DNA of 53,432 bases from Indibacter alkaliphilus LW1 (GCF_000295935.2 NZ_ALWO02000012.1:1-53432), one strand, 5' to 3'. Numbered from the stretch's first letter, positions 35,712 through 45,204 are shown. A program made the numbers and translations. The notes: generated by a model from the sequence alone, not told the origin.

Positions 35712-36494
35712 ATGCAGAACCGGCCTTATACTTATCTTTTTTACATCCAATACCTGGGGCTAAGATATTCAGGTTGGCAGAGACAAAAGGGGGTAAAGAC
35801 CATTCAGGGTAGTTTAGAACGAGGGTTAAGGTTTGTTTTGGGTCATGAGGATTTTAATATTTTAGGGGCAAGCCGTACCGATTCGGGAGTTTCCTGCCGG
35901 GAAGGCGCATTTGAACTTTTTTTGAAAGAAGCGCTTTTGATTCCTGACTTTATCCAGAAGGTAAATCAAAATCTGCCTACAGATATTCGGATTATCCGAA
36001 TGCAGCCTGTTTCCCCAAGTTTCAATATTATTCAGGATGTGGTTTCGAAATCATACACTTATAATTTTTTGTTTGGGGAAAAACCTGACCCATTTCAAAA
36101 TCCAGTTGCAGCTTTTTTTCCAGGGTACCCTGACTTGCAACTCATGCAAAAGGGGGTAAAGCTTTTTCAGGGGAAGCATGATTTCAAAAGATTCTGTTCA
36201 GTGGATAAAGTAACTGAAAATTATATCAGAGAAATCTACTCTTCAGAGGTGATTTTGGATAAATCTTTTGACCACGAAGAGGGACCTTATATAAAAGTGA
36301 TTTTCCGGGTTTCCGGAAAAGGTTTTTTGAGATACCAAGTTAGAATTATGGCGGGAGCTTTGGCTGATCTAGGACTGGGTAGGCTGGGTTTTTCTGAGCT
36401 TGAGGAGAGCCTAAGAGTGCCGGAAGGAAAGCCTCTAGCGATTGCAGCTCCAGCCTGTGGTCTAACTTTAGACCAGGTAAACTTTTCTTTCTAG
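35712..36494 (+). CDS. truA: tRNA pseudouridine synthase A
   Basis: The ATG at 35712 gives 260 residues; a longer frame to a TTG at 35655 has no support. Catalytic Asp in GASRTDSGVSC (family GRTDAGVHA), FNIIQDVVSKSYTY (the DArSA-like motif) and the late FLRYQVRIMAGAL match TruA. It makes pseudouridine at positions 38-40 of the anticodon arm. It is 101 bases downstream of leuB with no terminator between, so it may be read through from the branched-chain operon. The match to canonical TruA is somewhat diverged. Confidence 0.9.
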   Translation: MQNRPYTYLFYIQYLGLRYSGWQRQKGVKTIQGSLERGLRFVLGHEDFNILGASRTDSGVSCREGAFELFLKEALLIPDFIQKVNQNLPTDIRIIRMQPVSPSFNIIQDVVSKSYTYNFLFGEKPDPFQNPVAAFFPGYPDLQLMQKGVKLFQGKHDFKRFCSVDKVTENYIREIYSSEVILDKSFDHEEGPYIKVIFRVSGKGFLRYQVRIMAGALADLGLGRLGFSELEESLRVPEGKPLAIAAPACGLTLDQVNFSF

Positions 36495-36611
36495 TTCTGC
36501 ATTTAAATAATTAGTAGGTAGTCCTTAAGAGACTTTTCAGCTGTATTGAATCGCCTCCGATTTACTTTTCCTTAGGTCGCTCCGAGACAATTCTTTATGA
36601 CAAGTAAAACC

Positions 36612-37484
36612 CTACAAAAAACCCATACTCAAAATGCCAGTCAGCATCAGAAGCTTCGATAACAAGCTCAATTGGGTGAAATGATTTTTTCTGTCGGCCA
36701 CATAAATCTTGTACATAAAAAAGAAAAACAGAAGGCTCAATATTCCGAAATAATAAAATAGCTGTGCATTATTTATTTTGAAGGTCACGACTAGTATGGC
36801 ACATACAAAAGCGACTGCAATGAAAAAAATGACCCGCTTGGTATTTCTGAACCCGATGACGATTGGTAATGTCTTGCAACCATGTTTTCGGTCTCCCTGC
36901 CTGTCTTCTATGTCTTTGATAATTTCCCGGATGAGATTGAGGAAAAAAGCAAAAATGGCATAGGTGAGGACCAATAATTCTGATTGCTGATAATAGTATC
37001 CTATAATCCAGATGGATGTCCCTGTCAATAAAGCCACTGTGAAATTCCCTACAAATGGCAGTCTTTTGAGCTGATTGCTATATAGCCAAAGTAAAAAAGC
37101 TGAGATAAAATTGATGACAGCCACTCTTGGACTGACTATCAGGCCAATCCCAATTCCGGTAAAATTGAGTAAGGTATGGAAAAAAATCGCTACACGCCTT
37201 TTCATACCACGGCCAATAATGACTTCCTCCGGCTTATTGACATAATCAATTTTGACATCGTAATAGTCATTGATCATATAGCCTGCAGCGGCGATTATGA
37301 CCGTGGAAAGAATGATAAGGTATAGATTGATATCCTGCAATACAGGCACTCCCATGCGTGTAGTTTCTACAAGAAAATGTGCGGTCATCAATTGAGCAAA
37401 AGCCAAAATCACCAAATTGGCAGGCCTACTGATTTTCAGTAGACTCCAGAAAGAAAATGAGCTCGCAGCAACAGTGGCATTCAT
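36612..37484 (-). CDS. UbiA-family prenyltransferase (geranylgeranylglycerol-phosphate geranylgeranyltransferase-like)
   Basis: 290 residues with about eight membrane helices. The two aspartate-rich motifs of UbiA enzymes are visible: NDYYDVKIDYVNKPE (about residues 71-85) and DIEDRQGDRKHG (about 191-202). The pattern NDYYDxxxDxxNKPE is shared with the archaeal ether-lipid enzyme DGGGP synthase and with its Bacteroidota homologues; ubiquinone- or menaquinone-type UbiA are less likely. It would join a polyprenyl diphosphate to a polar acceptor in the inner membrane. Transcribed alone, convergent to truA. Confidence 0.82.
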   Translation of the reverse strand: MNATVAASSFSFWSLLKISRPANLVILAFAQLMTAHFLVETTRMGVPVLQDINLYLIILSTVIIAAAGYMINDYYDVKIDYVNKPEEVIIGRGMKRRVAIFFHTLLNFTGIGIGLIVSPRVAVINFISAFLLWLYSNQLKRLPFVGNFTVALLTGTSIWIIGYYYQQSELLVLTYAIFAFFLNLIREIIKDIEDRQGDRKHGCKTLPIVIGFRNTKRVIFFIAVAFVCAILVVTFKINNAQLFYYFGILSLLFFFFMYKIYVADRKNHFTQLSLLSKLLMLTGILSMGFL

Positions 37485-37569
37485 GGTTCAAAATTAACAC
37501 AAAATGACGGTCGATTTCTCGGGAATTGCTTATTCCTCAGAAAATAATGTGTCAATCCTGCTAACGGGC

Positions 37570-38361
37570 TTATTCAGGTCTGGTTTTATATACCCGGATG
37601 TAATCCACCTCCATGCTTTGAGGCCAAATGTCAGGGTCTACACCTTGAGAGCCTCCCCAATCGCCTCCAACGGCAATATTTAAAATAAGGTGGAATTCAT
37701 GGTCAAAAGGCCATTCTTCCCAGCCTTCACCGGTATTTTCAAAAGTATGGTATAATTCTCCATCAATGTAAAAATCAATTTTTTCCTCCTGCCAATCTAT
37801 TGCGTAGGTGTGGAAGGCTTCTGAACAGTCAGGAACCTGGATCTGTTTTCCTACTTGTGTATTTTTTCTGTGATTAAAAGCCTCTGTATGTACGGTTCCA
37901 TGGACTACCCCTTGGTCATAGCCTACATGCTCCATGATGTCAATCTCCCCGCTTTTAGGCCACCCCCCATAATTTCGCTCTTCTGGGAGCATCCAGATCG
38001 CAGGCCATGTACCCACACCTTTGGGGAGCTTCGCATTAACTTCAATGTAACCGTACTTCCAGGCTTGCTTTCCTCTAGTCAGTAACCTTGCAGAGGTATA
38101 GCCCTTTTCAAATGCACTGTCCTGATGGGCTTCAATGATTAGCTTTCCATTTTCAATGCGTGCATTTCTGGAGTCTTCTTCAGTATAATATTGCAATTCA
38201 TTATTTCCCCACCCATGGTCGCCTACATCGTAAGTCCAGTTCTCGGCATTAGGGAGCCCTTCATCATCAAACTCTTCGGCCCAGACAAGATTACTGTCTA
38301 CTTCGGATGAGTGACAGCTGATTAATGATAAAAAAACAAGAGCAAATACGAAGTTTTTCAT
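37570..38361 (-). CDS. Glycoside hydrolase family 16 lipoprotein (beta-glucanase/laminarinase-like)
   Basis: The ATG at 38361 gives 263 residues with a lipobox signal (FLSLISCHSS); an upstream in-frame ATG at 38442 would misplace the signal. The catalytic GH16 motif GEIDIMEH (nucleophile and acid/base Glu) is intact, preceded by GVGTWPAIWMLPE and followed by GTVHTEAFNH, WQEEKIDFYIDG and the C-terminal MEVDYIRVY. The pattern fits endo-beta-1,3-glucanases acting on laminarin. Surface or periplasmic anchoring is expected. No SusC/SusD pair is nearby. Confidence 0.92.
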   Translation of the reverse strand: MKNFVFALVFLSLISCHSSEVDSNLVWAEEFDDEGLPNAENWTYDVGDHGWGNNELQYYTEEDSRNARIENGKLIIEAHQDSAFEKGYTSARLLTRGKQAWKYGYIEVNAKLPKGVGTWPAIWMLPEERNYGGWPKSGEIDIMEHVGYDQGVVHGTVHTEAFNHRKNTQVGKQIQVPDCSEAFHTYAIDWQEEKIDFYIDGELYHTFENTGEGWEEWPFDHEFHLILNIAVGGDWGGSQGVDPDIWPQSMEVDYIRVYKTRPE

Positions 38362-38536
38362 AGCTTTTAGATTAGGATAGGTTTTTGAAATCTGGATAAT
38401 CTGAAAATGATTTAACACCTTTGAAAGTAAGGGGATAATCAAAGAGAAACAAAAGAAAAAGGACGAGTCGCATAATTTTCTTGATCGGACAAGTATGTAA
38501 AAAGCAGTTTAAACAATAAAGCCTCTGATTTTTTAT

Positions 38537-38544
38537 TATTTTTG
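38537..38544 (+). promoter_or_regulatory. Putative -7 box of the hmgA promoter
   Basis: TATTTTTG is a perfect match to TAnnTTTG, 31 bases before the hmgA ATG. No convincing -33 TTTG is seen at the right distance. Confidence 0.35.
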
Positions 38545-38575
38545 ATTACATATATAAACCCAAACATATTATCAC

Positions 38576-39739
38576 ATGGCATATTATCATCGATTAGGAA
38601 ATATTCCACCCAAAAGGCATACCCAGTTCAGGCAACCTGATGGTAGTCTCTACAAGGAAGAGCTCGTGAGTTCCAAAGGGTTCTCCGGTATTTATTCAAA
38701 CCTGTACCATATTCACAATCCCAATAACGTAGTTTCCATAGGAGATCCTACACCTTTTAGTTGGGAACCGGCCAAGGAATACGGACTGAAGCAAACACAT
38801 CTAAAAACAGCAGGAGTTGGGACCACAGGAAAGGATTACCTCGGTGCAAGAAAAATGCTTATGATGAATAATGATTGCATGATGGGTATCTGCTCTCCTG
38901 AAGAAAGAAAAATGGATTATTTTTTCAAAAATGCTGATGGAGATGAGCTTATCTATGTGCATGATGGTGAGGGAGTGCTTTACTCTCAATTTGGAAAGCT
39001 TGAGGTAAGGCAGGGAGATTACATTGTAATTCCAAGGACAACGATCTACCGCTTTGAGTGGAAAGAAGAGGGGCCGCTCAGGCTTTTAGTGATAGAATCT
39101 CATGGACCGATTGAAACGGTGAAAAGATATAGGAATGAAGTGGGACAACTCTTAGAACATTCTCCATATTGTGAAAGGGATATCCGTCCTCCTGCTGAGT
39201 TGCATACAGAATCGGAGAAAGGTGAGTTTTTGGTGAAAATCAAGAAAGGAGGCATGCTGCATCCTTATACTTACGGGCATAGCCCATTGGATATAGTGGG
39301 TTGGGATGGGTATCTTTATCCCTATGCTCTTTCTATCCATGATTTTGAACCGATTACAGGAAGAATCCATCAGCCACCTCCGGTACATCAGACTTTTCAG
39401 GCTTGGGGTTTTGTGATCTGTTCCTTTGTACCTCGTTTATTTGATTATCACCCCTTAGCGATTCCTGCCCCCTATAATCACAGCAATATAGATTCGGATG
39501 AGGTTTTGTACTACGCCGAAGGAGAGTTTATGTCCAGAAAGGGGATTGATAGGGGATCCTTTACTATTCATATGGGGGGATTGCCTCATGGGCCTCATCC
39601 CGGAACAGTAGAAAAGTCTATCGGGGCTAAGGAGACGGAGGAGTTAGCGGTAATGTTGGATACCTTTAGGCCATTGTTTGTGACTACGGAGGGACTGAAC
39701 TTTGTGGACCCTGCTTATCCAATGTCTTGGAAGGAATAA
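38576..39739 (+). CDS. hmgA: Homogentisate 1,2-dioxygenase
   Basis: 387 residues, cupin fold. Iron ligands and substrate histidine are in the C-terminal half: YNHSNIDSDEVLYYAEG (His and Glu) and FTIHMGGLPHGPHPGTVE (His-rich loop). The N-terminal FSGIYSNLYHIHNPN and SSPYCERDIRPP-like region also fit. It opens the ring of homogentisate to maleylacetoacetate in tyrosine and phenylalanine breakdown. The other steps of that pathway are not in the window; the gene is monocistronic, closed by a terminator. Confidence 0.94.
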   Translation: MAYYHRLGNIPPKRHTQFRQPDGSLYKEELVSSKGFSGIYSNLYHIHNPNNVVSIGDPTPFSWEPAKEYGLKQTHLKTAGVGTTGKDYLGARKMLMMNNDCMMGICSPEERKMDYFFKNADGDELIYVHDGEGVLYSQFGKLEVRQGDYIVIPRTTIYRFEWKEEGPLRLLVIESHGPIETVKRYRNEVGQLLEHSPYCERDIRPPAELHTESEKGEFLVKIKKGGMLHPYTYGHSPLDIVGWDGYLYPYALSIHDFEPITGRIHQPPPVHQTFQAWGFVICSFVPRLFDYHPLAIPAPYNHSNIDSDEVLYYAEGEFMSRKGIDRGSFTIHMGGLPHGPHPGTVEKSIGAKETEELAVMLDTFRPLFVTTEGLNFVDPAYPMSWKE

Positions 39740-39777
39740 AATCTTGATCAGCTAAGTAGTAACCTAACATTCAAAAA

Positions 39778-39807
39778 AAAGAAACGCCATATTAGCGTTT
39801 CTTTTTT
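39778..39807. terminator. Bidirectional intrinsic terminator
   Basis: Perfect 10-base stem AAAGAAACGC (39778-39787) and GCGTTTCTTT (39795-39804), loop of seven, T run on the plus strand and A run before the stem. It ends hmgA and may serve the convergent phosphatase gene. Confidence 0.88.
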
Positions 39808-39894
39808 TAGATCCTTCCATATCACACGCGGCATAGTAGTTGTTTGCGGCTTAAAAGTGTAAACAGGTGCCTTTTCATCTAAAAACCGTCTAGT

Positions 39895-41532
39895 CTAATC
39901 TAAAATCTCCAATATGGGTTGCCCCGAAGCACCATTAGGTAATCTCGTGCCTAACAGCATCGATAATGTCGGAGCTATGTCTGTTATGGTTGCATATCTA
40001 GAACTGGTTCCATGAGGAACCTTCCAACCCATAAACACGATAGGTACATGAGTATCATAAGTGTATCCTGTTCCATGTGTTGTTCCTTTCCAAGAACTGC
40101 TCAACCAAGCCGGTTCGAGAATAAGTAATAGATCACCGGATGCTTTATGGTTGAAACCCATCTGGAGTAAGCTTTTTCTCCCTTCTAAGTATTCCAGCCT
40201 TCTCATGTCAGTAGCAGTGTAAACCTCTTTGACTCCTGGGTATCTTGCCAATAAGAAATGAGCAACTTCTCTTTGAATTTTTTCAATTTCAATTCCTTTT
40301 TCTTTTGCCAATTCATGGTTGAGGAAAACCTGCTCGTTGGAAAAGTTGGAAATCCAATTGCCTTCGCCATAATTGATGGCACAAAACCCTCTCATTTGTG
40401 TTAAAACTGACCGTGTATTGAAGTTGCCGGCGGGTACATTTTCACTCAGCATGTAATCAACGATATCGGCCACAGCATGGTCGGCTGTTAGAAAAACCAA
40501 ATACTCTCCTTTGCCATATTCTTGATCCAAATAGTCGAAGAACTTTTCCAGATCCCGGTCCAGCCTCAGGTAATTGTCTTCAATTTCTACAGAGCTAGGA
40601 CCAAATCTATGTCCTATATAATCAGGGGAAGAAAAACTAATTGCCAGTAAGTCTGTTTCTCCTCTTTTACCCAATTGCTCTCCCTCTATAGCTGCATAAG
40701 CCATATCCAATGTGATACTGTTACCAAATGGAGTGGTAGAGATCAGTCCAAAGTTGTCATTATTCTCCATCAAAGCAGGTAGGTCGTGGGGAAATGAGGT
40801 AGTCTCCATACCTATAAAAGGCCCTTCAAACGGATTATCGTCTTCGATACTCTGTACATAAGTTTCAATCGGGAACAAAGTTTCCCATTTTTGCGAAAGG
40901 TATTTTTCAGCAAGTTTTTGATCATTCAATGCCTTTACCCATTCTGGGAGCTCTTCTTGATAATAAGTTGAGGTCATAAATTCACCTGTTCCGCTGTCAT
41001 ACCAATAGGCATCGCCTGTATGGCCTGCAGGAAGGGATGCTCCCCGGTCTTTTAAGGCTATTCCTACTACTTTGGATCTTTTGTTTGTAGAAAACCTCAG
41101 TTCGTCTGAAATCGTCGTAGAAAGCATATTCCTTGGAGAAATTTGACCACTTTTTTCACTGCCTCCTACTGCAGTCACTGTGCTGTCTTCCGCACAGTAA
41201 ATCATGCGGTCAAGATTTCTTACATACCAATTGTTGGCAATAATGCCATGGGTAGCAGGTGTAGTTCCTGTATATACAGAGGCATGACCTGGACCTGTGT
41301 AGGTTGGAATGTAATTATAATGAGCATTTTTCATCATAAATCCCTCATTCATCAAGCGCTTGAAGCCACCTTCAGTGTACCTGTCTTGATACTTGTAAAA
41401 ATATTCCTGCCTCATTTGGTCGACGACTATTCCAACCACAAGCTTTGGTTTTTGAGGAATTTCGATTTGGGCAAATGTTGTAACGGTGCTAATTGCAATT
41501 AAGAAAACACTGAGGAAACGCTTCATTGACAT
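39895..41532 (-). CDS. pafA: Secreted PafA-type alkaline phosphatase
   Basis: 545 residues with a signal peptide (MKRFLSVFLIAISTVTTFA). Active-site residues of Elizabethkingia PafA are all found at almost identical numbers: Asp38, nucleophile Thr79 (PTYTGPGHAS), Asn100 (GIIANNWY), and Lys161/Arg163 (ALKDRGASLPAGH). Distal metal ligands appear in SPDYIGHRFGP (Asp, His) and FLTADHAVAD (Asp-His). It is a periplasmic, calcium-independent, glucose-phosphate and phosphomonoester hydrolase in characterised relatives, able to work in the presence of phosphate. Divergent from the aminopeptidase gene. Confidence 0.92.
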   Translation of the reverse strand: MSMKRFLSVFLIAISTVTTFAQIEIPQKPKLVVGIVVDQMRQEYFYKYQDRYTEGGFKRLMNEGFMMKNAHYNYIPTYTGPGHASVYTGTTPATHGIIANNWYVRNLDRMIYCAEDSTVTAVGGSEKSGQISPRNMLSTTISDELRFSTNKRSKVVGIALKDRGASLPAGHTGDAYWYDSGTGEFMTSTYYQEELPEWVKALNDQKLAEKYLSQKWETLFPIETYVQSIEDDNPFEGPFIGMETTSFPHDLPALMENNDNFGLISTTPFGNSITLDMAYAAIEGEQLGKRGETDLLAISFSSPDYIGHRFGPSSVEIEDNYLRLDRDLEKFFDYLDQEYGKGEYLVFLTADHAVADIVDYMLSENVPAGNFNTRSVLTQMRGFCAINYGEGNWISNFSNEQVFLNHELAKEKGIEIEKIQREVAHFLLARYPGVKEVYTATDMRRLEYLEGRKSLLQMGFNHKASGDLLLILEPAWLSSSWKGTTHGTGYTYDTHVPIVFMGWKVPHGTSSRYATITDIAPTLSMLLGTRLPNGASGQPILEILD

Positions 41533-41688
41533 TGTAATTGATTTGTCGCAAATATAAGTATATGCTTAAGTCTTCGTGTTATTTTTAAGTAAAATGCTCA
41601 GGACATTTGCCAGGGGATATTTTATTCGATTGGTTCTGTAAATTGTCTTTTCAGTTATTATCTTTCAATTCGAAAAAAACGAGCATTT

Positions 41689-43092
41689 ATGAATCCATTT
41701 CAAAAACCGCTGACAACTGCGTTCTTCCTACTGCTTTTTGTCAATTTATCCTATTCCCAATCCTACTTTGCAGATGGTTTGAGCCCGGAATTCCACAAAG
41801 AAAGAAGAGAGGTGCTGAGAAAAGAGCTGCCACCAAATGGAGCAGCTATTTTTTTCAATAGCCCGATCAAAAACAGGTCAAATGACACAGAGTTTCAATA
41901 CAGACCTAATTCAGACTTCTTTTACCTTACGGGATTCAGAGAGCCAAATGCAGCTCTGATTATTTTTCAAAGCCCTCAGACCATCAATGGGGAACAAGTA
42001 TCTGAAATTATGTATGTACAGCCTAGAGATCCTTTGAGAGAGCAATGGGATGGAGAAAGGCTTGGGCCAGACGGAGTCAAAGAGAAATTGGGTTTTCACC
42101 ATGTTTACTTGAATGAGGAATTTTTGCAATCTCCCGGTTTAGACTGGAATAAAGTAAGCCCCGTGCTTTCTTTGGGTATGGCAGAAATAGAAGGGGGGAG
42201 ACACAACGCTCCGCTACAGGCTATGCTACAAAAAACCAGCATGCTCAATTTACAGGCTGAAGTCTCCAGAAACAATACTTTATTTGGGGCTTTAGAAAAA
42301 ATGAGGGCTGTAAAAACTGAGGAGGAACTTCAGATCTTGGAAAGAGCAGTTGTTATTTCCGGAAAAGCGCATATGGAAGCATTCAGATCAATTAAACCTG
42401 GAGTTTCTGAGCGAGCCATTCAGGGTGTTCATGAATTTGTTCACAAAGCTATGGGTGCAGAGGAGGTGGGATATGGTTCCATAGTGGGAGCCGGCAATAA
42501 TACGACTATCCTGCATTATGTGGAAAACCATGTAACGGACCTTCAGGATGGTTTGATTTTGATGGATGTAGGGGCAGAATTTAGAGGGTATTCTGGAGAT
42601 ATTACCAGAACCGTTCCCGTAAAGGGGAGATTTTCTGAAGAGGAAAAGGCTATTTATGAAATTGTTTTGGAGGCTTTGGAAGCAGGAATAGCGGAATGTA
42701 AGCCCGGTTCGAATTTTCAGGCTATTGATAGGGCTGCACGTAAAGTAATTGATGAAGGCCTTGTAAGACTTGGTCTTGTCAAGGCTGGAGAGAAGCATAG
42801 GTTTTTCCCACATGGGACAGGCCATCACCTAGGGTTAGATGTACATGATAGAGGTGGTAGTGGAGAGCTTGAAGCTGGAATGGTTCTGACTGTCGAACCT
42901 GGAATTTATATTCCTGAAGGTAGTGATGTGGATGAAAAATGGTGGCGAATAGGTGTCAGGATTGAAGACAATATCCTGATTACCGAAGATGGCCATAGAA
43001 ATTTAAGTGCATTTGTTCCAAAGACTGTGGAGGATATAGAAACCATCATGAAAGAAGAAGGGGTATTGCAAAAACTTCAGGGAATAGAATAA
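41689..43092 (+). CDS. Secreted Xaa-Pro aminopeptidase (aminopeptidase P, M24B)
   Basis: 467 residues: signal peptide (TTAFFLLLFVNLSYSQ), creatinase-like N-terminal domain (about 30-190) and pita-bread catalytic domain. The five metal ligands are visible: Asp in LMDVGAEF and Asp in GDITRTVPV, His in GTGHHLGLDVHD, Glu in TVEPGIYIPEG and Glu in RIEDNILITEDG. It removes an N-terminal residue ahead of proline from peptides, here in the periplasm. Its transcript ends at the hairpin 43200-43230. Confidence 0.94.
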   Translation: MNPFQKPLTTAFFLLLFVNLSYSQSYFADGLSPEFHKERREVLRKELPPNGAAIFFNSPIKNRSNDTEFQYRPNSDFFYLTGFREPNAALIIFQSPQTINGEQVSEIMYVQPRDPLREQWDGERLGPDGVKEKLGFHHVYLNEEFLQSPGLDWNKVSPVLSLGMAEIEGGRHNAPLQAMLQKTSMLNLQAEVSRNNTLFGALEKMRAVKTEEELQILERAVVISGKAHMEAFRSIKPGVSERAIQGVHEFVHKAMGAEEVGYGSIVGAGNNTTILHYVENHVTDLQDGLILMDVGAEFRGYSGDITRTVPVKGRFSEEEKAIYEIVLEALEAGIAECKPGSNFQAIDRAARKVIDEGLVRLGLVKAGEKHRFFPHGTGHHLGLDVHDRGGSGELEAGMVLTVEPGIYIPEGSDVDEKWWRIGVRIEDNILITEDGHRNLSAFVPKTVEDIETIMKEEGVLQKLQGIE

Positions 43093-43199
43093 ACAATTGG
43101 AAAAGCAATAGCGGCTCTAAGCCTGGAAGATTCTTAGAGTAGATTAAAAGTTCAAAACAGTTTTCATAATTGGTTTATACGAAAGAGTTTCAGTATAAA

Positions 43200-43233
43200 A
43201 AAGCCCAAACTCAATGAAAGTTTGGGCTTTTAT
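43200..43233. terminator. Bidirectional intrinsic terminator
   Basis: Perfect 12-base stem AAAGCCCAAACT (43200-43211) and AGTTTGGGCTTT (43219-43230), seven-base loop, T residues after and A residues before. It separates the aminopeptidase and the convergent carboxypeptidase-regulatory-like gene. Confidence 0.9.
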
Positions 43234-43250
43234 TATCATCACTATTCAGT

Positions 43251-43901
43251 TTAATCCCGTTTTCTTAAATCTCCACGTTTGATGGATTGGATAAATCTTG
43301 ACCAAGCAAAAGGATCTACTAAAGTAAATGGTCTAGGTCCGTATCGGTCTTGGATCTGCATCATCTGTCCCTGCTGGAAGTATCTCCAGTTTTCATTCCC
43401 TGAGGCATCCATCCCTTCGGCATATCTAAGCAAGGTTTCAGGACTGAGGTTGCCTCGTACGTCCATTGACATAGGAGCGTCGAAATTGGCTGCCAATAAT
43501 TGTCTTTTGAATTCTTCCTCGGTTGGGAAAGGCATAACTTCTATTTCGGAAAGAGCGATTTCATCTGTTTGCATGGTGACGATCAGGCTGATTTTATCAT
43601 CTTCCATGACTGCAGGGACTTTGTAAGTTTGACGTTTCATCCCTATAAAACTGAAAATTACACTGTCTCCTTCCAGAACAGGCATAGAAAAATAACCATA
43701 CCTACCTGAGCTAGTGCCCCTGCCTTTTTTGGGAACATACACATTGACACCGGGTACAGCATCAGTACTGTCAGCGTTTAGGATAATTCCGGATAGCTGA
43801 ATGACTTTTCGGTCTTGATCCTGTGCATTGGCTTGCTTATGAGGCAGAAGGAAACATAATGCCAAAAAGAAGATTGTAATATATGTAAACTTAGTATTCA
43901 A
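43251..43901 (-). CDS. Secreted protein with carboxypeptidase-regulatory-like domain
   Basis: 216 residues: signal peptide ending ANAQ, then a CarboxypepD_reg-like beta-sandwich (VIQLSGIILNADSTDAVPGVNVYVPKKGRGTSSGRYGYFSMPVLEGDSVIFSFIGM..., about residues 32-115) of the kind at the N-terminus of TonB-dependent receptors, but here without any barrel. The C-terminal part (EEEFKRQLLAANFD... WRYFQQGQMMQIQDRYGPRPFTL) is conserved in similar stand-alone Bacteroidota proteins of unknown job. Confidence 0.85.
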   Translation of the reverse strand: MNTKFTYITIFFLALCFLLPHKQANAQDQDRKVIQLSGIILNADSTDAVPGVNVYVPKKGRGTSSGRYGYFSMPVLEGDSVIFSFIGMKRQTYKVPAVMEDDKISLIVTMQTDEIALSEIEVMPFPTEEEFKRQLLAANFDAPMSMDVRGNLSPETLLRYAEGMDASGNENWRYFQQGQMMQIQDRYGPRPFTLVDPFAWSRFIQSIKRGDLRKRD

Positions 43902-44029
43902 TGGAGTTGGGTTTATATCTACCGCTTTCGATGGCTTTTATCCTAAGAATGGCTTATTTGCCATAATATTAGCCTATTTAGCGATCATTTCTTTAATTTC
44001 AAACTCGTTTTATTTGTTAAAGTTACTAA

Positions 44030-44413
44030 ATGCGACTCAAAAATATAAGTTTAAATTATGGAATGAGGATATTTAAGGCCCTTTCTGAAGAGTCAAGGGT
44101 CAGAATACTTCATCTTTTGCTGGAAAATAAGGAGCTTTCGATTTCAGATTTAGAACATATTCTTGATTTTACACAAACCAAAACAAGCAGACACCTGAGT
44201 TATCTGAAAAATGCAGGATTAGTAGGTAGCCGAAGAGTTGATCAATGGATTTTCTATTACATTTTGGATGAGGCTTACGAAATTATTCAGCAGATTTTTA
44301 AATTTATCCAGAAAGACATCAACTTAATCAGGGATCAGGAAGTTTATAAAATATTACATTCCAATAGAGAGTTGGCCATTAACAAAATCGAAAATAATCC
44401 TTACAGAAAATAA
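44030..44413 (+). CDS. ArsR-family winged-helix transcriptional regulator
   Basis: 127 residues. The winged-helix core (IFKALSEESRVRILHLLLENKELSISDLEHILDFTQTKTSRHLSYLKNAGLVGSRRVDQWIFYYIL) is typical ArsR/SmtB. None of the usual cysteine metal sites is present in helix 3 (no ELCVC), so metal sensing is unlikely or uses other residues. The gene is followed 12 bases later by a YjjG-type nucleotidase, probably in the same transcript. Confidence 0.9.
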   Translation: MRLKNISLNYGMRIFKALSEESRVRILHLLLENKELSISDLEHILDFTQTKTSRHLSYLKNAGLVGSRRVDQWIFYYILDEAYEIIQQIFKFIQKDINLIRDQEVYKILHSNRELAINKIENNPYRK

Positions 44414-44425
44414 CCTTTAGAAATT

Positions 44426-45121
44426 TTGAAAAAATACCATCACCTTTTTTTTGATTTAGACCATACCTTGTGGGATTATGATACTAATGTCAAGGAATCA
44501 CTTTCAGAAATTTATGATTATTTCAAATTATTTGAAGTGGGTATTTCCAGTTTCGACCTATTCTTAAAATCTTTTTACGAGGTTAACTTCCAGTTGTGGG
44601 CACTGTATGACCTAGGGAAAGTAGACAAAAAGGAATTGAGAGAGATAAGGTTTAAGAGGATTTTTGAAAAGGCTGGTGGAGCTATAAGTGATATCCCCAA
44701 TGAATTGGAGGAGGATTTTATGCACAGAACTTCTTCTAAGCCTCATCTTTTACCTTATTCCAAAGAAATTCTCGAGTATCTCAAACCCAACTACAAGCTT
44801 CATATCATTACCAATGGTTTTAATGAAAGTCAGGCAAAGAAAATGGAAGCATCTGGCCTGAGTCCATATTTTGATTTGATAGTAACTTCCGAAACCACAG
44901 GTCACAAAAAGCCAGATCCCAGAATTTTCCAATACGCATTGGATAGGTTATCGGTAAAGAATTCCGAAGTGATGATGATAGGTGATAACCCGAACTCAGA
45001 CATCTTGGGAGCTATCAATTCCCAAATTGATAATGTGTATTTTGATCCCTATGGAAAGGGGATCGATCATCAGCCTACCCATACCATCAAGCATTTGAAA
45101 GAGCTCGAAAGTTTGCTTTGA
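44426..45121 (+). CDS. yjjG: HAD-family pyrimidine 5'-nucleotidase, YjjG type
   Basis: 231 residues. HAD motifs in order: FDLDHTLWDYD (nucleophile and acid Asp, residues about 9-19), ITNGF (motif 2 Thr, about 126), HKKPDPRIF (Lys, about 153) and MIGDNPNSDILGA (acidic pair, about 178). Length and motif spelling match the house-cleaning nucleotidases that act on non-canonical pyrimidine nucleotides. The start is TTG (44426): the frame opens only after a TAA at 44411 and holds no ATG or GTG before the conserved beginning. Confidence 0.9.
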   Translation: MKKYHHLFFDLDHTLWDYDTNVKESLSEIYDYFKLFEVGISSFDLFLKSFYEVNFQLWALYDLGKVDKKELREIRFKRIFEKAGGAISDIPNELEEDFMHRTSSKPHLLPYSKEILEYLKPNYKLHIITNGFNESQAKKMEASGLSPYFDLIVTSETTGHKKPDPRIFQYALDRLSVKNSEVMMIGDNPNSDILGAINSQIDNVYFDPYGKGIDHQPTHTIKHLKELESLL

Positions 45122-45196
45122 AAAAAATATAGGAATCCCCATAAATCACATTCACCACTAGTCATGCATTGCTCGTGTTTTCCGAGCCATATCCCT

Positions 45197-45204
45197 TATA
45201 TTTG
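45197..45204 (+). promoter_or_regulatory. Putative -7 box of the pruA promoter
   Basis: TATATTTG is a perfect TAnnTTTG match, 32 bases before the pruA ATG. No clear -33 TTTG at the expected distance. The same box (TATATTTG) stands before rocD at 50917-50924. Confidence 0.4.

Noticed and set aside
36495-36611. Possible tRNA or terminator between truA and the UbiA gene
   Set aside because: No cloverleaf and no stem with T run could be built; the gap appears featureless.
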